Translations under genes and position numbers: made by a program | Notes under the pieces: model-generated | The model's database searches: none | The model's input: only the letters and a program-made list of their open reading frames with translations | What the model was told of the DNA's origin: nothing | Source: Streptomyces sp. TLI_235 | Lineage (GTDB): Bacteria; Actinomycetota; Actinomycetes; Streptomycetales; Streptomycetaceae | Assembly (NCBI GenBank): GCA_002300355.1 | Contig: NSGV01000001.1 | Location: 3,782,001-3,846,000, forward strand | Direction: 5' to 3' | DNA length: 64,000 nucleotides | Part shown: piece by piece, positions 8,881 to 18,011 of the stretch | Numbering within the stretch: the first letter of the stretch is position 1 | How the letters are laid out: each line of letters starts with the position of its first letter

Positions 8881-9771
8881 TCAGCCGGCGGGGACGGTCC
8901 GGTGGAGCACCACGCCGGGGGCCGAGCAGTCCGGGGTGATCAGGTAGACGTCCAGCCGGTCGGTGCCGTCGGGGTACACCAGGGCGGTGACGGCGGTGGC
9001 CTGGTAGCGGCCGGGGGCGACGGCGAGCGGGGCACGGTCGCCCTGCCCGGTGAGCGCGGCGGCGCAGGACGGCGCGGCGGTGCCGACCGCGGAACGGGGG
9101 GATTCGCCGCCGCCCTGCTGGGTGAGGGCCTCCGGCGCCTTGGAGCTGCCGGGGGCGCTGGAGGCCGTCCGGACCAGCTGCTGGACCTGGGCGGCCAGCG
9201 CGTCGTCCCGGAAGGTCGTCCCCGCGCTCAGGGCGGGCTGCTCCGCGCCGCCGGCCGCGGGCCGGGCGGCGCTGTCGGCGGCGCCGCCACCGCCGGTGGA
9301 GGAGAGCGGGAGCAGCAGCGCGCCGAAGCCGATCACGGCGGCCGCCGAGACGGTGGCCAGCAGCAGGCGGACACGGCGGCGGCCGCGCGCCGTCCGGCCG
9401 GGGCGGCCCGGGCCGGTGGCGCCGGCGGGGTGTCCGCCCGGCCGGCCGACGGCCGGGCGCACCGCTTCAGCGCTGGCGTCGGCGGTGTGCGCGGGGGAGG
9501 GGGCGGTCTCCGTCCGGGCTGCGGCGAGCGCGGCGTCGATCCGCCCGGCGACGTCGGCGGGCATCGGCGGGGTCTCCACCGCGCCGAGCAGTTCCCGGAC
9601 CTCGGCGAGGGCGGTGAAGGTGTCCGCGCACTCGGCGCAGTCGGCCAGATGGCGGCGGAGGGCCGGCTCCTCGGCCGGGTCGGTGAGCTGCTCGGCGAGG
9701 TCGGCGAGCACCTCGACGTCGGGGTGGCCGGACTCCGGCTCGGCCGGGCCGGAAGGCGGGTGCGGCGTCAT
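8881..9771 (-). CDS. Membrane-anchored anti-sigma factor (zinc-finger type), cognate of the adjacent ECF sigma factor
   Basis: A 296-residue protein whose N-terminal ~55 residues contain H41-x3-C45-x2-C48, the zinc-binding anti-sigma (ZAS) motif. An Ala/Pro/Gly-rich linker leads to one transmembrane helix at about residues 133-155 and a ~140-residue extracytoplasmic domain with two Cys (about 237 and 280). The ATG overlaps the sigma gene stop by four bases, so the two are translationally coupled. It should bind the sigma factor at the inner face of the membrane and release it on an envelope or redox signal. It corresponds in position to the anti-SigM factor of mycobacteria. Confidence 0.85.
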   Translation of the reverse strand: MTPHPPSGPAEPESGHPDVEVLADLAEQLTDPAEEPALRRHLADCAECADTFTALAEVRELLGAVETPPMPADVAGRIDAALAAARTETAPSPAHTADASAEAVRPAVGRPGGHPAGATGPGRPGRTARGRRRVRLLLATVSAAAVIGFGALLLPLSSTGGGGAADSAARPAAGGAEQPALSAGTTFRDDALAAQVQQLVRTASSAPGSSKAPEALTQQGGGESPRSAVGTAAPSCAAALTGQGDRAPLAVAPGRYQATAVTALVYPDGTDRLDVYLITPDCSAPGVVLHRTVPAG

Positions 9772-10499
9772 CGCTTGGTCCCATCTCCTTCCAGCGCGGT
9801 GCGGCGCCCGTCGGCGCCCGTACCTGGGACGGTGCCGGGGCCGGACGGGTTCCCGCGTGGCGGTGTTTCACGTGAAACATCCGTGCGAGTGCCGTCGGCC
9901 GGGGCGCCGCCCTCCGCCGTTTCACGTGAAACACCGCCGCCGCGCAGGTGGCGGACCAGCGGCAGCAGCCGGGCCCGGCCGCGGGCGCAGCGGCTCTTCA
10001 CGGTGCCGACCGGTACCCCGAGCACCTCCGCGGCCTCGGCCACCGAGTAGCCCTGCATGTCGACCAGGACGAGCGCGGCGCGCTGCTCGACCGGTAGGGC
10101 GGTCAGCGCGTCGGTGACCTCACGGCGCAGCTCGGCCCGGACCACCACGGTGTCGGTGGCCTCCGCGCTGCCGAGGGCGGCGTCGAGGCGCTGCGGGTCC
10201 TCGTCCAGCGAGCCGGCCCGGCGGGAGGCGGCCCGGCGGGCGCGGTCGAGGCAGGCGTTGACCACGATGCGGTGCAGCCACGTGGTGACCTGGGAGCGGC
10301 CCTGGAAGGTGTGGGCGGCGCGCAGCGCGGAGACCAGGGCGTCCTGGAGCGCGTCCGCGGCCTCCTCGCGGTCGCCGAGGGTGCGCAGGGCGACCGCCCA
10401 GAGGCGGTCGCGGTGGCGTCGGACGAGGAGACCGAAGGCGTCCGGGTCGCCGGCGACGTGCCGGGCCAGCAGATCGGCGTCGGACGGCTCCTCCGCCAT
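9768..10499 (-). CDS. sigM: ECF RNA polymerase sigma factor, SigM-like
   Basis: A 243-residue protein from ATG 10499 (GTG 10508 is an alternative nine bases upstream). Sigma region 2 spans about residues 20-90 (A-D-A-L-Q-D-A and T-W-L-H-R-I-V-V-N-A-C-L-D) and region 4 about 125-180 (S-V-A-E-A-A-E-V-L-G-V-P-V-G-T-V-K-S-R). The core is complete by about residue 187. A ~55-residue disordered Pro/Gly/Thr tail follows that contains V-S-R-E-T twice, because two perfect parS sites are embedded there. Neighbours (pseudokinase, murJ, trxBA) match the mycobacterial sigM locus. Confidence 0.88.
   Translation of the reverse strand: MAEEPSDADLLARHVAGDPDAFGLLVRRHRDRLWAVALRTLGDREEAADALQDALVSALRAAHTFQGRSQVTTWLHRIVVNACLDRARRAASRRAGSLDEDPQRLDAALGSAEATDTVVVRAELRREVTDALTALPVEQRAALVLVDMQGYSVAEAAEVLGVPVGTVKSRCARGRARLLPLVRHLRGGGVSRETAEGGAPADGTRTDVSRETPPRGNPSGPGTVPGTGADGRRTALEGDGTKR
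9865..9878. promoter_or_regulatory. parS site 4 (inside the sigM coding tail)
   Basis: Perfect GTTTCACGTGAAAC within the last ~40 codons of the sigma factor gene, read as V-S-R-E-T on the minus strand. It is 54 bases from site 5. Confidence 0.95.
9919..9932. promoter_or_regulatory. parS site 5 (inside the sigM coding tail)
   Basis: Perfect GTTTCACGTGAAAC, also read as V-S-R-E-T in the sigma factor tail. Sites 4 and 5 form a closely spaced pair, like sites 1 and 2. Confidence 0.95.
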
Positions 10500-10525
10500 G
10501 TCCGCCACCCCCTGCCCGTCCTCGC

Positions 10526-12778
10526 TCAGCCGTTGACCGTGATCTCGGCCACCTGGCCCCGGTACTTGCCCCCATCGTTGGGGATGGCGGTGAGCCAGAT
10601 CAAGAGGAACCGGGTGGTGATCGGCTTCTTGGGCTTGAGCTGGAGGTCGCCGCTGCTGCTGCCGGAGGCGATCGCCTCGCCGAAGCTGTCGAAGCCGGCC
10701 TTGCCGGTCTGCGGTGTGCCGGTCGCGCCCGGGGCCGCCTTGAGCTCGACCGTGTGGTTGCCGCCGGCCAGCTTCACGTCGACCGAGCCGACGGTGCGGG
10801 CCGTCCCGAGGTCGAGCAGCAGGCCGGTGCCGGGCCGGTAGCCGCCGCCGAACGGGTCGTTGTAGCCCTGGGTGGTCCAGACGGTGTCGGCCTTGCCGTC
10901 CTTGAGCAGGGGCAGCTCCGAGGCGTGCTCGGCCTCCTGGTCGCCGAAGGCGTTGAACGAGGTCGGCGTGTAGGCGAGGGTGACCCCGGCGAGCGGGGCG
11001 CCGGACTGCTGCGCCGGCGGCGCGCTGGACTGCCCGGCCGGCGGGGCGGCCTGCTGGGCCTTCGACCGGTTGAGGTACTCGACGCCCTGCCAGGAGGCGA
11101 CCACGATCGCGGCCAGCGCCACCAGGGATGCGGTGGTGCGCAGGGCAGTCCGCAGCAGCCGGCGGCGGCGCCGGGGCCGCGGCGCGGGCGCGGTCGTCTC
11201 CTGGTGGACGGAGTGCTGCGGTCGGGGGTGCGGGGCCGGCCGGGCGGCGGTGTGCGGCGCCGGGCTGTGCGGCGCGGGCTGAGGCTTGGGCTTCGGCTTG
11301 GCGGCGGCGAACGTGGGGGCGGGCTGCTCGGGCTGCCGGATCTTCGGCATCAGCGCGATCGCCTTGGCGAGCTGCTCGGGGGTGGTGATCGGGGACTGGT
11401 GGTGCGGCGGGTGCTCGCACAGCGCCCGGGCGGCCAGCTCGGACAGGCCCTTGTGCACCCCGGCCCGGACCTGGTCCGGCGGCATGCAGCCGAGGCTCTT
11501 CGGCATGCCGCGCAGGTCGTAGCGGTCCTCGGCGTACGGCCAGCGGTGGGTGAGCGCCGCGAACAGCAGGGCGCCGATCGCGCGGGTGTCGGTGCGCTCG
11601 GCCTCGTCGGTGGTCAGGCCGCGCAGCGCGGCGTCCACCGCGATGCCGTTGATCCGGTACTGGCCGGTGTCCGTGCGGAGCACGCAGCGCGGGGTGAGCC
11701 GCAGATGGGCCTGGCCGCGGCGGTGGGCGGCGGCGACCGCGTCGGTGACCTGACGGACCATCTGGTACGCCTCGTACGGCTCCATCGGACCGTCGGCGAT
11801 CAGGTGGGCGAGGTCGGAGGCGTCCGGCAGCCACTCGCGGACGACGTAGACCAGGTCGCCCTCCTGGACGGCGTCGAGGACCTGGACGAAGCGCGGGTCG
11901 CCGAGCAGGGCGGCGGAGCGGGCCGCGGTCAGCACCGCCTTGGCGCGGCGGTGGCCGGCCGCCATCAGGTGCACGCCGACCGCGCGGCGGAGCTTCTCGT
12001 CGACCGCGCGCCAGCTGCTGAAGGTCTCCGACTGGGTGATGCACTCCTCCAGCCGGTAGCGGCCGCCGATCTTGTCGCCGCTGTGTCGCAGCGGGGCCGG
12101 CTTGGCGGCCGGGAGGGTGCCGGTGTCGGCGTCCAGCGTCTCGGTGCTGACGACGGGTCGGTCGTCGCGGGCGGGGGCGTCCGGGGCGGTGCGGTCGGGC
12201 CGGGAGGAGCCGCGGGACGAGGAGCGGCGGGCCGGGGCGGCGGCACCCCGGGCGGTGAGTTCGGCGGCGAGCTCGGTGGCGGAGAGCTGGGCGGTGGACT
12301 CCCCGGCCTCCTCGCGGACGGCTGCGGCCGCCTGCTCCGAACGGGTGGCATCGGCGGCCTCGTCCGAGGCGTCGTCGTCTGCGGTGTCGTCTGCGGTGTC
12401 GTCGTCGGAGGAGCCGGAGGAGCCGGAGGAGCCGGAGGCGTCGGCGGTGTCGTCGTCGGAGGGCTCACGGGCCGTCACGGCGTCCACGAGGGCCTCTGCG
12501 GCGGCCTCCCCGACCTCGGCCTCCTCGGCTCCCTCGGAGGCCTCGGAGGGCTCCTTGGAGGCCTCGGGAGCGTCGTCCCGGGTCTCGCCCGGGGCGGTGG
12601 CTGCGGCGGAGTCGGAGGCGGCGTCAGCGGCGTCCGAGACGGCGTCAGAGTCCTCGTCCGCGGAGTCCTGCCCGGCGGCGGACGGGCCGCCCTCGGGCGT
12701 GATGTCCTCGATTGCCATGGCCAGCGCCGCCTCGTCCGCGACGGTCGTGTCGACGACCGCCTTGGTGCCATCAGCCAC
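10526..12778 (-). CDS. Membrane-anchored pseudokinase with extracellular discoidin-like domain (MviN-kinase homologue)
   Basis: A 750-residue protein from GTG 12778, preceded by AGGGGAGG. The first ~210 residues are acidic and disordered (Asp/Glu/Ser/Ala). A protein-kinase fold spans about residues 230-485 but the catalytic motifs are gone: no glycine-rich G-x-G-x-x-G, no Val-Ala-x-Lys lysine (R-A-V-G-V-H-L-M instead), H-L-R-L-T-P in place of H-R-D-x-K-x, and I-N-G-I-A-V in place of D-F-G. A Pro/His/Lys-rich linker, one transmembrane helix at about 570-590 and a C-terminal beta domain resembling F5/8 type C folds follow. It matches the C-terminal half of mycobacterial MviN, whose pseudokinase recruits FhaA to control lipid II flipping. 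It lies 228 bases downstream of murJ. Confidence 0.82.
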   Translation of the reverse strand: MADGTKAVVDTTVADEAALAMAIEDITPEGGPSAAGQDSADEDSDAVSDAADAASDSAAATAPGETRDDAPEASKEPSEASEGAEEAEVGEAAAEALVDAVTAREPSDDDTADASGSSGSSGSSDDDTADDTADDDASDEAADATRSEQAAAAVREEAGESTAQLSATELAAELTARGAAAPARRSSSRGSSRPDRTAPDAPARDDRPVVSTETLDADTGTLPAAKPAPLRHSGDKIGGRYRLEECITQSETFSSWRAVDEKLRRAVGVHLMAAGHRRAKAVLTAARSAALLGDPRFVQVLDAVQEGDLVYVVREWLPDASDLAHLIADGPMEPYEAYQMVRQVTDAVAAAHRRGQAHLRLTPRCVLRTDTGQYRINGIAVDAALRGLTTDEAERTDTRAIGALLFAALTHRWPYAEDRYDLRGMPKSLGCMPPDQVRAGVHKGLSELAARALCEHPPHHQSPITTPEQLAKAIALMPKIRQPEQPAPTFAAAKPKPKPQPAPHSPAPHTAARPAPHPRPQHSVHQETTAPAPRPRRRRRLLRTALRTTASLVALAAIVVASWQGVEYLNRSKAQQAAPPAGQSSAPPAQQSGAPLAGVTLAYTPTSFNAFGDQEAEHASELPLLKDGKADTVWTTQGYNDPFGGGYRPGTGLLLDLGTARTVGSVDVKLAGGNHTVELKAAPGATGTPQTGKAGFDSFGEAIASGSSSGDLQLKPKKPITTRFLLIWLTAIPNDGGKYRGQVAEITVNG

Positions 12779-13006
12779 CGTGGTCCTGCCTCCCCTTAGT
12801 TCCGGCCCGGTCCTGAGAAGTCGGCTTGCCCTGACGCCGGGGCTCCGGGCCCGCCAGGACAATTGTGCCCACTGATTCTCCCCTGGTACGACCGCTGGGC
12901 CGCCCGACCGGTTGCGCAATCATCCGCGATCCGGTGGACGGCCCGTCATCGGGGTCCCCCCTCGGCGCGGCCGCTCGGGCTGCGCCGGGTTGACGTTATG
13001 TCATGC

Positions 13007-15295
13007 TCAGCGGCCGAGTCGGCTGCGCACCATGCCGAGCATCGCGTTCAGCTCCTCGATCCGCATCCGCCGGGCGACCAGCAGGAAGGTGCCGACCTGC
13101 ACCGTGGCGGCCACCACCAGGGTCAGTACGCCGGCCGGCCAGCCGTCCAGCAGGTCCAGCATCACCAGCTCGACGGCCAGGCCGAAGGCGGCGGCCGGCA
13201 GCGACGCGATTGCGAGGCGGACGTAGGTGCGGCCGATCCGGCCGGTGTCCAGGCCGCCGACCCTGGCTTTCAGCCGGGGCACTGCCACGGCGACGCCCAC
13301 GGCGTAGGAGGCGCCGTAGCAGAGCGCCATGCCGGTGACCGCCCACTGGGCGGGGAGGACCAGCCAGCAGAGCACGGCGGTGCCCGCCTGGCAGGCCGCC
13401 ACCCAGACCGTGTTGGAGAACGGCGTACGGGTGTCCTCGTAGGCGTAGAAGCCGCGCAGCAGCACGTACTGCACCGAGTAGGGGATCAGGCCGAGTGCGA
13501 AGGCCGACAGCATGTAGCCGATCGACAGGGCGCCGTGCGCCGCCGAGCCGCCGTTGCCGAGGCCGTAGACCGCGTAGCCGATGACCGGGCCGAGCGCGAG
13601 GAACAGGAAGGCCGCCGGGACGATCGCCACCGCGGAGGTGCGCAGCCCGTACGAGAGGTCGTCGCGGACGGCGCCCGCGTCGTGGTCGGCGGCCGCCCGG
13701 GAGAGCCGGGGCAGCACGGCGCTCATCACCGAGACCGTCACCACGGCCATCGGCAGCTGCCAGATCAGCAGGGCGTTGGCGTACGCGGCCAGGCCGACGC
13801 CCAGATGGCCGTCCTCCTCTGCGGCGATGCCGGCGGCGGTGGCGAGCTGGGTGACGACAAGGAAGCCCGCCTGGTTGGCCAGGACGAACAGGAAGGTCCA
13901 CTTGGCCAGCCGGGCGGCCTTGCCCAGGCCGTGGCCGCGCCAGTCGAAGCGCGGCTTGAAGGAGAACCCGGCGGCGCGCAGGTACGGGATCATCGCCAGC
14001 GCCTGGACGGCGAGGCCCAGCAGGGTGCCGACACCGAGCAACCGCACGCCCTCGGGGGAGATCGTCTGCGGGGTCACCTGGCTGTGCTGGAAGGTGCCGT
14101 AGACCCAGATGTAGCTGCCGAAGGTGAAGATCACCACGAGGTTGTTGAGGACCGGCGTCCACATCATCGCGCCGAACCGACCCCGGGCGTTGAGGATCTG
14201 GCCCATCACCACGTGCACGCCCATGAAGAACATCGTCGGCAGGCAGTACCGGGCGAGCGCGACCGTGGTCTCGGCGCTGGCGGGGTCCCGCATCAGCGAG
14301 TGCGAGATCAGCTGGACGAGCAGCGGCGCGGCGAGCACGGCGACTGTCGCCACGCCCGCCAGCCCACAGACCACCAGGGTCAGCAGCCGGTTGGCATAGG
14401 CCGTGCCGCCGTCCTCGTCGCTCTTCATGCTGCGGACGAGCTGCGGCACGAAGACGGCGTTCAGCGCGCCGCCGCCGATGAGGATGTAGAGCAGCGTCGG
14501 CAGGGTGTTGGCGGCGTTGTACGAGTCGCCCATGGTGCCGACACCGATCGCGGCGGCGATCACCATCGTGCGCAGGAAGCCGGTGCCGCGGGAGACGAGC
14601 GTGCCGGCCGCCATCACCGCACTGGAGTTGACCAGGCTCGCCACCCTGCCCGCCGCCGCGCCGGGCACCGGCTCCGCCGCGGGAGGGGCCAGAGGGGGAA
14701 TGACGGGCGGAGCGGTGGGCGGAGCGGCGGGTGGCGGGGTGCCGCCCTCACCGAGCGCCTCGTGCAGGCCCGCCTCCTCGGCGGTGAGCGGCGGGTCGAA
14801 CTCGATCGTCGGGACGAAGGGCTGTGGCTCGGGCGCGCCGCCCACGCCGCTCAGCAGCGCGTCCACGCCCAGGTACTCGGCGGCCTCCGCCTCGGCCTCT
14901 TCCTCTGCCGCCGCCTCGGCTGCCGCTTCCGCGCTGCTGCCGTCGTCGTCCCCGCCGTCCTTGCCCCCGTGTTCCTCGCCGTCTGGGGCGGGCGGCTGCT
15001 CGGCGGTCAGCACCGGGGTGCCCGCCCAGTGCGGGACGGGGGAGCCGAGGGCGACCGGCGGTGCCTCCGCCGGCTGGGGGCCGGGCTGCGGCGGCAGCGC
15101 CGCTGCCGCCTCGGCGGTGGCCAGCCCGTACGGATCCTGCTCCGCCGCGCTGCCGAAAGCGTCGCCCGCGTGCGGATCACGGGCATAGGTGTCGTCCACG
15201 TACCAGTCGGTGGCGGGTTCGGCGGCCTTCGGTCCGACCCCGCCGCCTGGGCCGCCCCGGCCCTGTGCTCGCTCCTCGCGCGGACCGCTGCTCAT
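13007..15295 (-). CDS. murJ: Lipid II flippase MurJ (MviN family)
   Basis: A 762-residue protein from ATG 15295 with AGAGGTGG just upstream. The first ~215 residues are disordered, acidic and Pro/Ala-rich. The MurJ core follows with about 14 hydrophobic segments, beginning at V-N-S-S-A-V-M-A-A-G-T-L-V-S-R-G-T-G-F-L-R-T, the conserved MurJ N-terminal helix with its functional Arg, and including G-G-G-A-L-N-A-V-F-V-P-Q. MurJ flips the peptidoglycan precursor lipid II across the membrane. It ends without a fused pseudokinase; that domain is the next gene downstream. The preceding DUF6049-like gene is conserved in the same place in actinobacteria. Confidence 0.94.
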   Translation of the reverse strand: MSSGPREERAQGRGGPGGGVGPKAAEPATDWYVDDTYARDPHAGDAFGSAAEQDPYGLATAEAAAALPPQPGPQPAEAPPVALGSPVPHWAGTPVLTAEQPPAPDGEEHGGKDGGDDDGSSAEAAAEAAAEEEAEAEAAEYLGVDALLSGVGGAPEPQPFVPTIEFDPPLTAEEAGLHEALGEGGTPPPAAPPTAPPVIPPLAPPAAEPVPGAAAGRVASLVNSSAVMAAGTLVSRGTGFLRTMVIAAAIGVGTMGDSYNAANTLPTLLYILIGGGALNAVFVPQLVRSMKSDEDGGTAYANRLLTLVVCGLAGVATVAVLAAPLLVQLISHSLMRDPASAETTVALARYCLPTMFFMGVHVVMGQILNARGRFGAMMWTPVLNNLVVIFTFGSYIWVYGTFQHSQVTPQTISPEGVRLLGVGTLLGLAVQALAMIPYLRAAGFSFKPRFDWRGHGLGKAARLAKWTFLFVLANQAGFLVVTQLATAAGIAAEEDGHLGVGLAAYANALLIWQLPMAVVTVSVMSAVLPRLSRAAADHDAGAVRDDLSYGLRTSAVAIVPAAFLFLALGPVIGYAVYGLGNGGSAAHGALSIGYMLSAFALGLIPYSVQYVLLRGFYAYEDTRTPFSNTVWVAACQAGTAVLCWLVLPAQWAVTGMALCYGASYAVGVAVAVPRLKARVGGLDTGRIGRTYVRLAIASLPAAAFGLAVELVMLDLLDGWPAGVLTLVVAATVQVGTFLLVARRMRIEELNAMLGMVRSRLGR

Positions 15296-15336
15296 GCCAC
15301 CTCTTCGCTGGTCGGTGGAGCCCGGACGGGGTTCCC

Positions 15337-17775
15337 TCAGTGACCAACCTTCTCATCACCGGTGGCCCGATCCCGGGCATCTGCGGCGGACTCCGGCGGT
15401 GAGTCGGACGGCTTCACGGAGGCGTGCGAGGGGGCCTCGCCGACGCTGTCCTCCGCCGTCTCCGCGCCCTCCTCGGCAGTGTCGGCGGACGGTTCGGCGC
15501 CGCCCTCGTCGGCGTCCACCAGCCGCTCCGGATCGAGGTCGACCTCGCCGGCCGCTGAGCGCTTCTTGCGCTGCAGATAGAACCGGACGCCGGCCAGCGC
15601 CATCAGCACCACACCGCCGCCGATGACGTACATGACGCCGCTCGCCACCGAGGTCACCTCGACGGTGAAGGACACCGCCTTGCCGTACGGCTGCGCGTTC
15701 GGACCGGTCGTCCACAGCTGGGCCGTCATCTGCACCGGGCCGTTGACCTGCGCCTCGGCGGGGAAGCGGAAGGTGCGGCTAGTGGTGCCGTCCAGCACCA
15801 CGGTCGCCGCCTCGCCCACGTTGAGCCGGTTCACCTGCGAGGAGGTGACCCGCAGCTGCAGGTTGCCGACCGCCTGGTTGAGGTCGTTCTTGACGCTGAT
15901 CAGCAGGATCGCGTTGTCGCCCGGCAGCGTGATCACGCTCTTGGCCGGCACCTTCACCGCGGCGGTGAGGTTGGCCAGGTAGCTCTGCACGCCGTCCCGG
16001 TACGCCGCGGACGCCTCGGCGTGGTCGCGCCACTCGGTGGACATCGAGCGGACCATGGCCGCGTTGAACGGGCCCCGCACGCGCTGCGGCTGGGTCAGGA
16101 TCTGCAGCAGCTGGTCCAGCCCGGTCTGCACGCCCATCACCGAGCCCAGCGAGGCCGAGGACAGCTCGGAGCCGCGCAGTTCGCCCGGGTAGTCGCCCGG
16201 GACGGAGCCGTTGGCCTCCGGGTCGGCCGGGGCCGTGGCGACGGCGTCGAGGCGGGCCGGGGCCACCCAGCCGCCCGGCTGCGCGGCCGCGTGGAGGGCG
16301 GCGGCCAGCGCCTCCGCGGTGCCGACCGTCAGCGTCCGGGACGGCATCACCAGCAGGCTGCGCTGTTCGTCCGGGCGCTGCTGGGTGATCGTCATCGTCT
16401 CGGCCAGGAAGCGCTGCTCGGCCAGGCTCTGCGCCTCGTCGGAGTCGAGGTTGCCGGAGAACAGCGAGGAGAGCACCGGGTCGGCGACCACCGCGGTCTG
16501 ACCGTTGCCGATCGGGCGCGCCGCGTTCGGCGTGTAGGAGAGCGAGCGGGACTCCGGCATGGTCGAGCCGTTCACCAGCACCAGGTCGGCACCGGCGGTG
16601 CGGGCGACCCCGGCGGTCGGCTGGTCCAGCCGGCCCTGGTACGGCCAGGCGACGTCGCCCTTCACGTCCACCGACAGCCGGCCCTCGGCCGTCACCTTGC
16701 CCGCGGTGGCGGCCTTGCGCAGGGCGGTGTCCATGCCCGTGAGCCCGCTGCCGTTGTGCGCGATCGAGGCGAGGTCCGGGTCGGCGTACGGCAGCGCCAC
16801 GACCTGCGAGCCGTTGGCCGCCACCGCGGTGCGCAGCTGCGCCAGCCAGGCGGTGGCGACGTTCTGCCCGGCGCCGGCGACGGTGTTCTCCTCCTTGGCG
16901 GACTCACCCGCCGTGCCGGGCTTCTGCACCCGGTACGGCTTGGTCATCGCGTACACCGTGTCCAGCAGGTCCGGGTCGATCACCCAGGTCAGGTTGGGCA
17001 GCGTCTGGCCGATGGTCACCAGCTTGCCGAGCCGCCCGTTCGGGCCGAGCTCGGTGGCCAGGCCGTCGTCCCGCAGCACCGGCATCTGGTCGTTGTCCGG
17101 CATGGTCTGCGCGACCAGCTCGGGGGCGTGCGTGATCGGCCACAGGGTGGCGATCTGGGTCTGCTTGGCGCCCGGTGCGGTGTTGTACGGCAGGAAGGTG
17201 CGCGCGATGCCCAGCGGGCGGTCCTCGTCCGTGTCCCGGACGTCCACCGCGAGCTCGTACACGCCCGCCGCCTTCAGGCCCAGGTCGGCGGTCGACACCT
17301 GCAGGCTGTACGGCCGGGACTGGCCCGGGGCGAGGTCGCCGAGGTCGGCCTTGTGGCCCGCCAGGACGGTGCCGTCCTTGCTGGTCGGGTTGGTGCGTCC
17401 GGCGACCAGGTTGATCGCGCTGCGGGTGTCCAGCTCCTCCTTCGGGGAGCGCAGCACCACGCGCGCCGCCTTCACCGTGGAGGAGCCGGCGTTGGTGACC
17501 CGGCCGGTCACGGTCACGGTGGCGTTCTCGCCCGCGACCGGCGCGGAGACCGAGTCGATCTGCACGGTCGCCGGGTAGTCCGGGGAGGCGGCCGGGAAAG
17601 CGGGCGCCGCGGCGGTGGCGTGCGGCGCCGCGGACAGCAGAACGGTGCCGCCGGCCAGCACCGCGGCCAGGCGCCGGGCCGCCCGTCCCACACGTCCGTA
17701 CGCTGTCAGGCCGTGCCGCGCCTCGCCCACGTGCTGTGCCCTCGCCGTTTCTCGTTCGATTGAGTGGATAGCCAT
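15337..17775 (-). CDS. DUF6049-like secreted/membrane-anchored protein
   Basis: An 812-residue protein from ATG 17775 (no strong ribosome binding site; an in-frame GTG near 17729 is possible). A signal-like hydrophobic segment ending A-T-A-A-A lies within the first ~70 residues. An immunoglobulin-like beta region (about 75-200), a large mixed domain (about 230-600) and a second beta-rich domain precede a C-terminal transmembrane helix at about 735-757, and an acidic cytoplasmic tail of about 70 residues ends the protein. It is the conserved actinobacterial partner between the CCA enzyme and murJ and is probably an envelope protein linked to peptidoglycan synthesis, but its biochemical role is unknown. 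It is 42 bases from murJ, likely one operon. Confidence 0.75.
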   Translation of the reverse strand: MAIHSIERETARAQHVGEARHGLTAYGRVGRAARRLAAVLAGGTVLLSAAPHATAAAPAFPAASPDYPATVQIDSVSAPVAGENATVTVTGRVTNAGSSTVKAARVVLRSPKEELDTRSAINLVAGRTNPTSKDGTVLAGHKADLGDLAPGQSRPYSLQVSTADLGLKAAGVYELAVDVRDTDEDRPLGIARTFLPYNTAPGAKQTQIATLWPITHAPELVAQTMPDNDQMPVLRDDGLATELGPNGRLGKLVTIGQTLPNLTWVIDPDLLDTVYAMTKPYRVQKPGTAGESAKEENTVAGAGQNVATAWLAQLRTAVAANGSQVVALPYADPDLASIAHNGSGLTGMDTALRKAATAGKVTAEGRLSVDVKGDVAWPYQGRLDQPTAGVARTAGADLVLVNGSTMPESRSLSYTPNAARPIGNGQTAVVADPVLSSLFSGNLDSDEAQSLAEQRFLAETMTITQQRPDEQRSLLVMPSRTLTVGTAEALAAALHAAAQPGGWVAPARLDAVATAPADPEANGSVPGDYPGELRGSELSSASLGSVMGVQTGLDQLLQILTQPQRVRGPFNAAMVRSMSTEWRDHAEASAAYRDGVQSYLANLTAAVKVPAKSVITLPGDNAILLISVKNDLNQAVGNLQLRVTSSQVNRLNVGEAATVVLDGTTSRTFRFPAEAQVNGPVQMTAQLWTTGPNAQPYGKAVSFTVEVTSVASGVMYVIGGGVVLMALAGVRFYLQRKKRSAAGEVDLDPERLVDADEGGAEPSADTAEEGAETAEDSVGEAPSHASVKPSDSPPESAADARDRATGDEKVGH

Positions 17776-18011
17776 GACCACCGCGGACCCGGTCGGGGTC
17801 CGTTCAGGCGCCGGGCAGCCCCGAGCGACCGGAGCACCGGCCTGCGCCGCCCGTACCGGGCTCTCCCGGCATGGTAACGACGTGTCCGGCGCACCGGTGG
17901 TGCGGGCCGCCGACTGCCCGGCCGCGCACCCGGCGCACCCGGCGCACCGGCGCGCCGCGGGTGGAAAAGCGACAGGCGGCGGGCCCGGCCGGGCACGTAC
18001 CCTAGGGAGCC

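Noticed and set aside
12863..15343. An 826-codon plus-strand open frame across murJ
   Set aside because: It is antisense to murJ, which has clear transmembrane helices and family motifs. The composition (His/Gln/Arg/Ala) is typical of an antisense shadow.
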